A stretch of DNA of 42,478 nucleotides from Flavobacteriales bacterium UBA7878 (GCA_002501205.1 DLRW01000046.1:1-42478); one strand, 5' to 3'. Shown: positions 1 to 9,007, counted from the first letter of the stretch. The notes: generated by a model not told the origin, from the letters alone. Program-made: numbers and translations.

Positions 1-1262
1 AAGGCCCAACCCGTTTCTTCATGTTTAAACTGTACTTGCGACCAGGCTCCTGCATTATGGCAGGCCTCGCAATTTTGTTCCGGAAAATAGCTTTCGCTGA
101 TGAGCCCCTCATGAATATTCTCATGACAAGATACACAGTTCTGTGCTTCGAAGGCAAAATCCCAGCGACTCTCTTCTGATTCCTTATGACAGGCAAAACA
201 TGGCGTAGCTAAGTGAGCTCCTTGCAGGGGAAAGCCATTGTTCTCATGATCTTCCCAATCGTAAGAACTATAGGTAAAGGGCCGATCGAGGCTATGGCAG
301 GCATCACAATCTTGCCCCTTTTGGACAATACTTTTTATTTCCCCTTCATGGTAATCTTCATGACAGTCAATGCAATTGGCAAAAGACATAGCCTTTCTAA
401 AATCGCCACTGCTATGACATTCGCTGCAGCTCACCGTGCGGTGCATCCCCCTTAAGGGATAGTCAGTTAAATCGTGATTAAAGGAATTGCGATTCTTCAG
501 CTTAAGCCAAGATTGCTCCGAATGACAATCGGTACAATTTTGCCCAAACTTCCCTTGATGAGCGTCCTCATGGCAATCGGTACAGCGGCTAAAGGCAATG
601 TCGCTAAACTTTTGAAAATCCTTACCTGCTCGAACTTCCTTGGGATGACATTCGAGGCAATTTACATTCTGATGGGCTCCTTTTAAGGGGAAGTCCGTTT
701 TGGCATGATCAAAACCCGGTGTTTGCGGAAACTCCTCAAAATTATGGCAGGAAAGGCAGTCTTTACCCAAGCTTCCTTGATGATAATCTACATGACAAGT
801 AAGACAGGATTCTTCGAGGCCCAAGAATGTTTCTTTACGCCCCGCAATCTCAGAGTCTGAAATAAAATCAGCTTTATGGCAATCGCGACAATCAATGCGA
901 TCATGTGCTGCTTCGAGTTTATAACCCGTTAAATTATGATTGAAATTATCCTGATCAAAACGCACTGCATCGAACTTACGCCCGTGATGCTCGCTATGGC
1001 ATTTAATACAGCTTTTCTCTTTAACCTCTTTAGAAGAATGATAGCCCCGTTTTAAATCGATTAGGCTTTGTAACTCCTTATGGCATTCCAAACATTTCTT
1101 TTCCGAAATCTGGGCTCCAATTTCATGGCAAAGGGTACAATTATCCAAACCCTCATACTCTGCATGGGCCTCAGAGAGCTTGCCTGGTGAGAACTGCGCA
1201 GACAGGGATATACTGCTTAATCCAAACAATAAAATGAACGCTATTTTGCTAATTTCTTTCAA
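1..1262 (-). CDS. Multiheme cytochrome c, C-terminus beyond window
   Basis: Exported electron carrier, partial at its 3' end. Reading the minus strand from a TTG at 1262 gives a signal peptide (hydrophobic core FILLFGLSS, ending SLSAQ) and then 15 CxxCH heme motifs in about 410 residues. From the third motif onward it is built of repeats of about 55-65 residues: CxxCH-x-D-x-H-x-G, then CxxCH, then an F-x-H...PL-x-G-x-H...C-x-x-CH block. This resembles cytochrome c3/c7-type multiheme proteins. The last visible repeat is cut before its third CxxCH, so at least 16 hemes are likely. The TTG start overlaps the TGA of the upstream oxidoreductase gene (TTGA), indicating translational coupling; no in-frame ATG precedes the first heme motif. 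Inference: periplasmic or surface acceptor of electrons from the adjacent membrane module. Substrate unknown. Confidence 0.9.
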   Translation of the reverse strand, partial: MKEISKIAFILLFGLSSISLSAQFSPGKLSEAHAEYEGLDNCTLCHEIGAQISEKKCLECHKELQSLIDLKRGYHSSKEVKEKSCIKCHSEHHGRKFDAVRFDQDNFNHNLTGYKLEAAHDRIDCRDCHKADFISDSEIAGRKETFLGLEESCLTCHVDYHQGSLGKDCLSCHNFEEFPQTPGFDHAKTDFPLKGAHQNVNCLECHPKEVRAGKDFQKFSDIAFSRCTDCHEDAHQGKFGQNCTDCHSEQSWLKLKNRNSFNHDLTDYPLRGMHRTVSCSECHSSGDFRKAMSFANCIDCHEDYHEGEIKSIVQKGQDCDACHSLDRPFTYSSYDWEDHENNGFPLQGAHLATPCFACHKESEESRWDFAFEAQNCVSCHENIHEGLISESYFPEQNCEACHNAGAWSQVQFKHEETGWA

Positions 1263-2578
1263 TGCTTACGAAGGGTTTTCCCAAAGGTTTTCTCAACTGT
1301 AATTCCAGCATCCTGCAAGAAAGGAATGGGCAATTCCCCACCGGCAAAAATGTAAATCCGATCATTTTCAATTTCGAATTCCGATCCGTCCTCCCTAACT
1401 AAACTGATCCCTTTCTCTTCTATACGACTAACATTAGTACCTAATAAAGGTAGAATTTTCCCGGAGGCCAATGCCGCCTCCAGCTTTTCCTGATTTCCTT
1501 TTTTAATGCGGGCGAAATGTTGCTTACGATAGGAAAGATGCACCTCATTTTGATCGGCTAAAAGCAAGGCCGATTCCACGGCCGAATCCCCACCGCCAAC
1601 CACCAGCACCTTCTCACCCTGGATATACTCAGGCTCCAATAATCGATAGGCAACTTTAGTACTTTCTTCTCCGGGAACGCCTAATTTCCGTGGGGTGCCT
1701 CTTCTGCCAATGGCAATAATCACCGAACGGGCTTCCACAGACTCTCCTTTGGAAGTTTCCAATTTAAAATGGTAATCCCCTAATTGGGAGATCCGTTCTA
1801 CTTTCGAATGCTCTTCAATTTGAATTTGATGCTTATCGAGAACTTCGTTCCAAATCCCTAATAATTCGGCTTTAGAAGTATTATTCAATTTCAACTTTCC
1901 ATAAAGGGGTAAATCCATGGGACTGGTCATTACCACCTTATCCCTGGGAAAGGTATATACGGTACCCCCTAAAGAATCTTGCTCCAACACTCTAAAGCTT
2001 AATCCCTTTTCCTGAGCTTTTAATGCCGCGGCGATGCCTGCCGGACCAGCGCCAATTATCACCACATCCGTTTCACAAGACCGCTCTGAGGGTAATTCTT
2101 CAGCTAAATTATTGCAAGCCTGCACTCCTTGCTCCGCCGAGTTTTTAATCAGGCCCATGCCTCCTAACTCTCCAGCAATGTAAATTCCGGAAATATTGGT
2201 TTCGTAATTAGGCTTAATATGAGGTAGATCAACACCACGAACCTCGGTGCCGATTCGTAAGCTAATCGCATCTACCGGACAGGCATGAAAACAAGCGCCG
2301 TGACCAATACAGCTACTGGCATTTATTAAGGTGCCTTTACCGTCAATTAGACCTAGTATAACTTCCTCGGGACAGGCGCGAACACAGGCGCCACTACCAA
2401 TACACTTATGAGGATCAATATAAGGATGCAGGGATACAGGCTGAAAACGACCCTCTTCCTGAGCTTGCTCTACTTTGGCAGCAACTTCCTTGGAGCGTTT
2501 CTGCCCGGAACTCCAATAGTACCATACAATTGCTCCCGAAATCAGAATTACAAAGCCATATATCAATACTTCCCACAT
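1259..2578 (-). CDS. Membrane-anchored ferredoxin/FAD NAD(P)H oxidoreductase
   Basis: 439 aa. One N-terminal membrane helix (about residues 4-22) is followed by a basic stretch, which puts the rest in the cytoplasm. Next is a two-cluster ferredoxin-like domain (C59, C65, C69 and C90, C96, C100, each ending in CP). After that comes a thioredoxin-reductase-fold flavoprotein with an FAD motif (IIGAGPAG, about 174) and an NAD(P)H motif (VVGGGDSAVES, about 325). The CxxC redox pair of true thioredoxin reductases is absent, so thioredoxin is not the expected partner. Odd point: in both Fe-S motifs the second cysteine of the usual CxxCxxCxxxCP is replaced (S62, H93). It sits 1 nt after the cytochrome b-like gene and overlaps the multiheme cytochrome start. 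Inference: takes electrons from NAD(P)H and passes them to the b-type membrane partner, or the reverse. Confidence 0.87.
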   Translation of the reverse strand: MWEVLIYGFVILISGAIVWYYWSSGQKRSKEVAAKVEQAQEEGRFQPVSLHPYIDPHKCIGSGACVRACPEEVILGLIDGKGTLINASSCIGHGACFHACPVDAISLRIGTEVRGVDLPHIKPNYETNISGIYIAGELGGMGLIKNSAEQGVQACNNLAEELPSERSCETDVVIIGAGPAGIAAALKAQEKGLSFRVLEQDSLGGTVYTFPRDKVVMTSPMDLPLYGKLKLNNTSKAELLGIWNEVLDKHQIQIEEHSKVERISQLGDYHFKLETSKGESVEARSVIIAIGRRGTPRKLGVPGEESTKVAYRLLEPEYIQGEKVLVVGGGDSAVESALLLADQNEVHLSYRKQHFARIKKGNQEKLEAALASGKILPLLGTNVSRIEEKGISLVREDGSEFEIENDRIYIFAGGELPIPFLQDAGITVEKTFGKTLRKH

Positions 2579-2579
2579 G

Positions 2580-3437
2580 CTAAAAAATCCAGGTATAACC
2601 CATGGCCATGGTCACCCCAATATGGATGATTACCACCAAGAGCATAATTAAGGCAAAGGGCCGGTGAGCCACATGCCAATACTTAAAGAGCTTTTGCATT
2701 AAAGCTAAACGGTGTATGCGTTGTTGCAAAACCATTTCCGCCTTGATATTGCTTAGTATCGATTGGTGTTCTTTGGCATCCAACTGCAATGCTCCCAATT
2801 GAGATTTAAGCTGATTAAAGTGATTACGAAAATGAGTCCTTCGAGCGAAATAACCTTTCTCATCATTTTGGTATTCGCGGATATGCTGGTAAAGCTCGGG
2901 GGCTTGATCAGCCACCACTGCTAATGCAGCTAAAGAGCGCTCTTGTTCTTCCTTTAATTCTTGTCGGGATAATTCACGACCTGAAATACTCCGAGGGATT
3001 TGCAAATAGATATAACGCCCTACCACACCGGATAGAACCACTAATACCATGGACCAAAAAGCAATGGATACGATTCCTCCAAATTTAAATGTAGTGTGAA
3101 ATAGAATTAAAATTGGCCCCAGAGTGCAGAGAAAGATGTGAAATTCTAGCAAATAGCGTAAGCGGATGTACTTCTCCAAAAAACCATATTTCTTGGCCGG
3201 TATGTACAAAAATACCCCGACCGTAATTAGGGCGGTTCCAATTATTCCCAAACCATGACCAAATAAACCAGAGGCCTTAAACCATTCGTGATGCTCGTGA
3301 TAGAAGCGCTCTTCCAAGGGAGTTTGGTAGTAATCGTATCCTTCAAATCCCAGCCATAAGGTTACGATAATAACGATCAATGCTAAGACTGATTGATACA
3401 AAATATGCCCCCAATTTCTTTTCCCTGTAGTTCCCAT
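2580..3437 (-). CDS. Predicted di-heme b membrane electron carrier
   Basis: 285 aa, not a family I can name with certainty. About five hydrophobic helices (roughly 13-33, 58-80, 96-117, 120-145, 258-279) with a charged, coiled-coil-like insert at 146-250. Two helices each carry histidines exactly 14 positions apart: H100/H114 in the third and H258/H272 in the last. This HX13H pairing is how ferric reductases, NADPH oxidases and other di-heme b proteins stack two hemes across a membrane. H61 and H255 are additional candidates. There is no FAD or NADPH domain here; it is supplied by the next gene, 1 nt downstream. Inference: carries electrons through the inner membrane between the cytoplasmic flavo-Fe-S protein and the periplasmic multiheme cytochrome. 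The heme assignment rests on histidine spacing only. Confidence 0.8.
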   Translation of the reverse strand: MGTTGKRNWGHILYQSVLALIVIIVTLWLGFEGYDYYQTPLEERFYHEHHEWFKASGLFGHGLGIIGTALITVGVFLYIPAKKYGFLEKYIRLRYLLEFHIFLCTLGPILILFHTTFKFGGIVSIAFWSMVLVVLSGVVGRYIYLQIPRSISGRELSRQELKEEQERSLAALAVVADQAPELYQHIREYQNDEKGYFARRTHFRNHFNQLKSQLGALQLDAKEHQSILSNIKAEMVLQQRIHRLALMQKLFKYWHVAHRPFALIMLLVVIIHIGVTMAMGYTWIF

Positions 3438-3526
3438 TACTGATCCTGTGAATCCTTTTTTAAGTCTAAAATCTCATCCCGGTCAATCTGTTTATAGAAA
3501 TTATTCCCCAAGTAAGTTAAAAGCAC
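3437..3526 (-). CDS. Possible 29-aa ORF bridging adaptor and cytochrome b genes
   Basis: A tiny ORF (GTG start, or TTG at 3511) in the +1 frame over the end of the adaptor gene. It crosses the 63-bp gap and its TAA shares one base with the ATG of the cytochrome b-like gene (TAATG). The peptide is hydrophilic and acidic at its C-terminus (contains YKQIDRDEILDL). The stop/start overlap is typical of translational coupling. The length is so short that chance cannot be excluded. No family recognised. Confidence 0.25.
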   Translation of the reverse strand: MLLTYLGNNFYKQIDRDEILDLKKDSQDQ

Positions 3527-4652
3527 CCTTATCTAAAAAGTAGACCGTATCTAAATATTGTTGAGGCTCCTTAATTTCTACCAAAGCTTTTTGCCGAATT
3601 CCCACCTTCAGCTCCACCTTTTCCAATTGATATTCTCCACCAACAAGCTTAGCGCTTAGTGCATAAAAATGTCCATTATGTTCCTGCACCGCTGCTTCAG
3701 GAAGACTTGCCACTTCTCGTTCAGACTCAAAAACCGTGGCCTCAACATACATTCCGGTTCCAATGGCCAGTGGCAAAGAGCCTTCATCCAATTTAGCATA
3801 GGCGAGAGCAGCACCTTGACCCTGACTAAAATCCGGGCTAATTTGCACTATTTCAGCCAAAAATTTCTCCTCTGCCATTGAAGGAATCTGGTATTCAATT
3901 TTCTGTCCTACTTTGATGCGACCCAAGTCCTTTTCAAAAACCTTAAGTTCCAATACTGGTGCAGCATCATTAATGATTACCGCCGCTCTTTCATTGGCTT
4001 GTAATAGGTAGCCTTCGTTAATGCTCAATTGGCTTAAATAACCAGATGCAGGAGCACGAAAAGCAATGCGTTCAAATATCCCATTCCGATGCAATTGGTC
4101 CAGGTCGATTTTCATTAAATCTAATTTGGCCTTTAAACTCTGAAAACGGGCCTGCGACACTCTAAAATCGGATAAGGCTTGTCGATAGGCTTTCTCCGAA
4201 ACCACAGAATCTTGATACAAATTACGCTGCCGCTCGTAGTCTGCTTGTAAAAAGTCGAGGCGGGCACGCTCCTCCAAATAATTCTGTTGCAAGTCCAATA
4301 GAGCCGGTCCCTCTAAATAAAACAAGACCTGCCCTTTATGAATACGATCTCCGTTTTGTAATTGCAATTGACGCACCGTTCCCCCGAAGTACGAGCTCAC
4401 ATCGAAACGAGCGGATGGACTGCTTAATAACTGTCCACTTAAATTGAGGCTCTTTGCTAAAAAGGCTTTTTGAATTTGAACCAAATGAATGCCTTCCTGA
4501 TCCAATTGAGATTGGCTTATCAATTGAAGATTTTCCTTCTGAGTGGTGGCCTGTTCTTCAGCTTTTTCTTCTGAGGAACCGCAGCCCGAAAGAGCGAGAA
4601 CAAAGGCTAAGGCAAAAGGCTTAGCAAGGCTTAGGTATTCTGAATTTTTCAA
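3501..4652 (-). CDS. RND efflux periplasmic adaptor (HlyD/CusB-type lipoprotein)
   Basis: 383 aa membrane fusion protein that joins an inner-membrane RND pump to the outer-membrane channel. The N-terminus is a lipoprotein signal with lipobox LSGC, lipidated cysteine at about 24. A biotinyl-lipoyl-like half motif (FGGTVRQLQLQNGDRIHKGQ region, about 88-108) is followed by an alpha-helical hairpin (about 110-190), the second lipoyl half (APASGYLSQL, about 200) and beta-barrel and membrane-proximal domains. It starts 1 nt after the pump gene stop, so the two are co-translated. The metal cannot be read from this protein; the pump suggests divalent cations. No His/Met-rich N-terminal metal-binding extension is seen. 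Confidence 0.93.
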   Translation of the reverse strand: MKNSEYLSLAKPFALAFVLALSGCGSSEEKAEEQATTQKENLQLISQSQLDQEGIHLVQIQKAFLAKSLNLSGQLLSSPSARFDVSSYFGGTVRQLQLQNGDRIHKGQVLFYLEGPALLDLQQNYLEERARLDFLQADYERQRNLYQDSVVSEKAYRQALSDFRVSQARFQSLKAKLDLMKIDLDQLHRNGIFERIAFRAPASGYLSQLSINEGYLLQANERAAVIINDAAPVLELKVFEKDLGRIKVGQKIEYQIPSMAEEKFLAEIVQISPDFSQGQGAALAYAKLDEGSLPLAIGTGMYVEATVFESEREVASLPEAAVQEHNGHFYALSAKLVGGEYQLEKVELKVGIRQKALVEIKEPQQYLDTVYFLDKGAFNLLGE

Positions 4653-4653
4653 T

Positions 4654-7600
4654 TTATTCGCTTAAATAGTTTAATTCTACCCAACGATGGAAATATTGCC
4701 ATTGCTGATAGAGGTATTCCGTTTCTAAAGTGCTGGCTCTTTCCTGCAACTGTACATATTCGAGATAAGAGATTTCTCCGGCCTTTAATGCTTCATCCGA
4801 ATGTTTTCGGATTTCCTTCACCAAAGGATAATTCACCTCTTTAAAGTGATTAATGGTTTTTTGATATTGCAGAAGTTCTATTTCTAAGCTGCGCTGATGT
4901 GCCAAAATAGACAGGCGATAATTTTGTGCCGTTGACTGGCTCTTAGCATAATTTAGGCTTGCAGCAGCGGCTCTTGCTTTCCGAGGTCCATACCATAATG
5001 GAATGGCTAAACCCACTTGCATTCCCCGATAAGTTTGGGCATTGGGCAAGCTATTAGTCCCTTGGAAATAGCCAAAGCTTAGGGCTGGCCACCAGGCCGA
5101 CTGACTTACTTTTCGCTCTGCCTGGGCTAAAGCCATATTCTTTTGTTGCCAATCCAAACCGGCATAATTGCTGGTGTCAATCTTTCTCCATTCGATTTCC
5201 GGAAAAGCTTCCCAAGCCAATTCCTCCAGATTAACTTGAACCAAGGCTTCCATTCGGCTTTTAATCTGCTCTTGCTTTGCCCTGTACTCCTCTAATTTTA
5301 ATTTGATTTCCTCTGCTTTAGACTGAGCCGCCAACTTTTGCAAATAATTGCTTTGCCCCAATTTATAAGCTTGTTCTGCCTTAAAAGCCAGACTTCGATA
5401 AAGGCTGTCCAGATGCCGATAATTTTGAAGCAAGCTGGCCCAATACACACCTTCGTAATAGGTCTGGCCCACCTGTTTCAACAATTGCTGCTTTTGGATT
5501 TCCAAGGCACTTTCCGCCCTTTCATAGCGAAGCCTTTGGGCTTTGGATTGCTGATAATAATAGTTCGGGAAATGTACCTCTTGATCTATACCCCAAACCC
5601 GAATGGGTGCATTATTCTGGGCAATATTGTTTTGATCGTAGGAATAATAAAACTGGGTCGCTGGAATAGAAATAGCTGCTGGTAATAAGGACTTCTGCTT
5701 TTGACTTTCGAGCTGAGCGGCATTCAAGGCAAAATTGTGTTCTAAGGCCAGGTTTTCCAGTTCTTTAAGGGCTTTGGGACTTTCCTGAGCCTGAGTCCAA
5801 ATAGGGACCAGCATTAGGAGAAGAATTAATGTGGCCGATTTATTCAGCTTCTTGCCCTTAATAATACTTTCCCCTTCCCACCAGGAATAAAGCAAGGGCA
5901 AAACCATTAATGTTAAGGCAGTAGAACTGATTAGCCCACCAATTACAACCGTAGCCAAAGGTCTTTGTACCTCTGCTCCTGCTGATGACGAAATGGCCAT
6001 GGGTAAGAAACCTAAGGCCGCTGCCGATGCAGTTAATAGCACGGGACGTAAACGTTGCACCGCTCCGGTTAATATTCGTTGGTGCACATCCTTCAGGCCT
6101 TGTTCCTTCAAAGCTTTAAACTCTTCGATAAGTACAATCCCATTTAGAACTGCAATTCCGAACAAAGCAATAAAACCAACTCCGGCAGAGATGCTAAATG
6201 GCATACCACGCAGGTATAACAAGAATACTCCACCTACCGCCGAAAGTGGAATGGCAGTATAAATTAAGAGGGCATCTTTTACTGAGTCGAAAGCAAAATA
6301 GAGTAATAAGAATATCAAAACTAAAGCAACCGGAACGGCATAAGCCAAGCGAGAACGAGCCGAACGCAAATTTTGAAACTGCCCTCCATATTCAATACTG
6401 TAATTTTCGGGTAAACTGATTTCTGCATTAATAATAGACTGTACATCCATTACTACAGATTCTAAATCGCGGTTCCGCACATTAACCCCAACCACAATTC
6501 TACGGCGAGTATTATCGCGAGACACTTTAGCCGGCCCTTTGGTGAGTTCAATTTGAGCTAATTCACGCAGGGGAATCGACCTTCCATCTGGACTTTGAAT
6601 CTGTATACTCTGAATATCTTCAATCTGATCACGATTCCCCTTATCCAACCTCAGGCTGATATCAAATTGCTTCTCCCCTTCAAACAATACTCCGGTTTTA
6701 GCTCCGGCAAATCCTGTTGAAATAACTCGGTTTAGGTCTGCGATATTTAGCCCATAACGAGCAATGCGAGCCCGGTCAAATTTCACCTTAAGTTGCGGCA
6801 GACCCACTATTTTCTCAACACTAATGTCTGAAGCGCCTTCAACTGCTCCAATAGCATCTTTAATTTGGTATGCCAGGGAGCTGAGTTTATCAAGGTCTTC
6901 ACCAAAAATCTTAATGGCCAGGTCTGCGCGTACACCCGTAATTAATTCATTGAAGCGCATCTCAATAGGTTGGGTAAACTCATATTCCACTCCCGGAATT
7001 TCCATTAAGGCACTTTTAAAGGCTTCCGCCAGATCATCTTTACTTTCGGCCGTAGTCCATTCCGAATGCGGTTTGAGTTTAATGATAACATCTGCCTCCT
7101 CCATGGACATGGGATCAGTTGGCACTTCTGCGGCTCCAATTCGAGATACTACCTGATCAACCTCCGGGAATTCCATTAAGATCTTCTCCATGCGCGTAGT
7201 CAATTCTACGGTGCGACTTAAAGAAGTACCCGTTTTTAATATCGGCTGAATGACATAATCTCCTTCATCCAAAGTGGGTACAAACTCGGCTCCCATTCTA
7301 CTGAAGAGTACAATAGCTGAAACAAAGAGCGCCAAGGCTGCACTTAATACCAAGGCCTTTCTTCGCAGAGCCCAATCTAAGCTTGGTTTATACAGACGGG
7401 CCAAGCTGTTCATTAATCGATTGGACCAGGCACTAGCCTTTAAATTCCCAGATTTAAAAAATAAAGAGGCCATTACAGGGACATAGGAAAAACAAAGGAA
7501 CATGGCACCAATCAGCGCAAAGCTGAACACCAAAGCCATAGGGCGGAACATCTTGCCTTCCACACCGGCTAAACTCAGAATGGGAATAAATACGATAATA

Positions 7601-8979
7601 ATGATCAATTGACCAAACACCGCGGAATGCATCATCTTATTGGCCGCATTTTCGGTGATGCTATCAATTTTCTGCGAGCGATCTTCTTTCTTAAGCTTTT
7701 GTAATTCTCCTTGGTTTTTCACCAATTGATAAGCAATAAACTCAACAATAATCACCGCTCCATCAATGATAATCCCAAAGTCGATGGCTCCTAAACTCAT
7801 CAAATTGGCATCAATACCAAAAATGTACATCAAGGAGATGGCAAAGAGCAATGAAATGGGAATTACCGAGGCCACTACCAATCCAGAACGCCAATTGCCC
7901 AGCAAGACCACGACCACAAAAATTACAATCAAACAGCCGAGAATAAGGTTTTCAGCAATGGTAAATGTGGTTTTAGCGATAAGGTCACTACGCTCTAAAA
8001 AGGGATTAATATGAATACCCGGAGGAAGGTTTTCCTCGATCTTATTGATTCGTTCTTTCACAGCCGAAATCACTGCCTTGGAATTGGCATCCTTTAGCAT
8101 CATGATTTGCCCCATTACCTTTTCGCCTTCTCCATTGGCAGTAATAGCACCAAAGCGTGGTGCGGAGCCAATTTCGACTTTAGCCAAATCTTTGACTAAA
8201 ACAGGTACCCCACCGCGCTGACTCACCACAATATTTTCCAGATCCTTTAGCTCAGTGGCTAATCCTTCGCTCCTGATAAAATAAGTTTCCGACTCTTTTT
8301 CGATGTAGGCCCCGCCAGCCAATCCATTATTATTCTCCAGAGCTTTAAATACTTCACTAATGGAAATCTGGTGGCTGCGTAATAATTCAGGTTTTACTGA
8401 AATCCGATACTGTTTAAGAAAACCACCCCAGGTATTTACTTCTACTACACCCGGAATACCGGATAATTGTCGACGAACCACCCAATCTTGAATGGTGCGT
8501 AAATCCGTAACTGAATATTGATCTTGATAACTTGAATCTACCTCGAGAGTGTACTGATAAATCTCTCCTAAGCCGGTAGTAATAGGCCCCATGAAGGGAA
8601 CCCCAAATCCATCCGGAATATTGGCTTGGGCCGTTTTAAGTTTTTCAGCAATTAACTGCCGGGGTAAATAGGTCCCTAAATCGTCGTCAAAAACAATGGT
8701 TACTACTGATAAGCCGAATTTAGATACGGATCGAATTTCCTTCACCCCAGGTAAATTGGCCATTTCCAATTCAACCGGATAGGTCAGGTATTTCTCTACA
8801 TCCTCGGTGGCTAAGTTTCGAGAAGTAGTAATTACCTGTACCTGATTGTTGGTTACATCGGGCACAGCTCCAATTGGAATTTGGAACAGTGCATAAACTC
8901 CAAATCCTACAATACCCAAGCTGAGCAGAATTACAATAAATTTCTGCTTCAAGCTGTACCGAATAATTTTCTCCAACAT
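4654..8979 (-). CDS. CzcA-type heavy-metal RND pump fused to TolC-like outer-membrane factor
   Basis: 1441 aa. Residues 1 to about 1040 are a full RND transporter of the heavy-metal efflux family. It has an N-terminal helix, two periplasmic porter loops and a TM4 segment reading DFGIIIDGAVIIVE (D400 and D406), the pattern of CzcA/CnrA-type Co/Zn/Cd/Ni pumps rather than CusA. After the last pump helix (ending near SWWEG) comes a short basic linker, a hydrophobic stretch resembling a signal peptide (about 1049-1060, LILLLMLVP, then TQAQE near 1064) and about 375 residues of a TolC/CusC-like factor with paired coiled-coil helices. RND-OMF fusions of this length are known in Bacteroidota. The gene begins the efflux unit, 33 bp below the regulatory repeat array. 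The metal assignment is an inference from TM4. Confidence 0.92.
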   Translation of the reverse strand: MLEKIIRYSLKQKFIVILLSLGIVGFGVYALFQIPIGAVPDVTNNQVQVITTSRNLATEDVEKYLTYPVELEMANLPGVKEIRSVSKFGLSVVTIVFDDDLGTYLPRQLIAEKLKTAQANIPDGFGVPFMGPITTGLGEIYQYTLEVDSSYQDQYSVTDLRTIQDWVVRRQLSGIPGVVEVNTWGGFLKQYRISVKPELLRSHQISISEVFKALENNNGLAGGAYIEKESETYFIRSEGLATELKDLENIVVSQRGGVPVLVKDLAKVEIGSAPRFGAITANGEGEKVMGQIMMLKDANSKAVISAVKERINKIEENLPPGIHINPFLERSDLIAKTTFTIAENLILGCLIVIFVVVVLLGNWRSGLVVASVIPISLLFAISLMYIFGIDANLMSLGAIDFGIIIDGAVIIVEFIAYQLVKNQGELQKLKKEDRSQKIDSITENAANKMMHSAVFGQLIIIIVFIPILSLAGVEGKMFRPMALVFSFALIGAMFLCFSYVPVMASLFFKSGNLKASAWSNRLMNSLARLYKPSLDWALRRKALVLSAALALFVSAIVLFSRMGAEFVPTLDEGDYVIQPILKTGTSLSRTVELTTRMEKILMEFPEVDQVVSRIGAAEVPTDPMSMEEADVIIKLKPHSEWTTAESKDDLAEAFKSALMEIPGVEYEFTQPIEMRFNELITGVRADLAIKIFGEDLDKLSSLAYQIKDAIGAVEGASDISVEKIVGLPQLKVKFDRARIARYGLNIADLNRVISTGFAGAKTGVLFEGEKQFDISLRLDKGNRDQIEDIQSIQIQSPDGRSIPLRELAQIELTKGPAKVSRDNTRRRIVVGVNVRNRDLESVVMDVQSIINAEISLPENYSIEYGGQFQNLRSARSRLAYAVPVALVLIFLLLYFAFDSVKDALLIYTAIPLSAVGGVFLLYLRGMPFSISAGVGFIALFGIAVLNGIVLIEEFKALKEQGLKDVHQRILTGAVQRLRPVLLTASAAALGFLPMAISSSAGAEVQRPLATVVIGGLISSTALTLMVLPLLYSWWEGESIIKGKKLNKSATLILLLMLVPIWTQAQESPKALKELENLALEHNFALNAAQLESQKQKSLLPAAISIPATQFYYSYDQNNIAQNNAPIRVWGIDQEVHFPNYYYQQSKAQRLRYERAESALEIQKQQLLKQVGQTYYEGVYWASLLQNYRHLDSLYRSLAFKAEQAYKLGQSNYLQKLAAQSKAEEIKLKLEEYRAKQEQIKSRMEALVQVNLEELAWEAFPEIEWRKIDTSNYAGLDWQQKNMALAQAERKVSQSAWWPALSFGYFQGTNSLPNAQTYRGMQVGLAIPLWYGPRKARAAAASLNYAKSQSTAQNYRLSILAHQRSLEIELLQYQKTINHFKEVNYPLVKEIRKHSDEALKAGEISYLEYVQLQERASTLETEYLYQQWQYFHRWVELNYLSE

Positions 8980-8999
8980 GGCGTCTCAGACTAATACCA

Positions 9000-9007
9000 C
9001 GAAAGTA
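9000..9007 (-). promoter_or_regulatory. -7-like box of the efflux operon
   Basis: Minus-strand TACTTTCG, one mismatch from the Bacteroidota TAnnTTTG element. It lies 21 nt before the pump ATG and exactly 10 nt downstream of the last TTTAG repeat. No good -33 box is visible; the repeat array occupies that place, which fits an activator-dependent promoter. Confidence 0.5.

Noticed and set aside
213..686. Plus-strand ORFs of 70-80 codons at the left end
   Set aside because: They are antisense to a cytochrome frame with 15 regularly placed CxxCH motifs, and their translations show no domain or signal.
1259..2578. Annotation as a second thioredoxin reductase
   Set aside because: It lacks the CxxC active site present in trxB (C137/C140) and carries a membrane helix and ferredoxin motifs instead.
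4654..8979. Pump/outer-membrane-factor fusion as a possible sequencing error
   Set aside because: Both parts are complete and in one frame, and such fusions of about 1440 aa are known in Bacteroidota, so it is taken as real.
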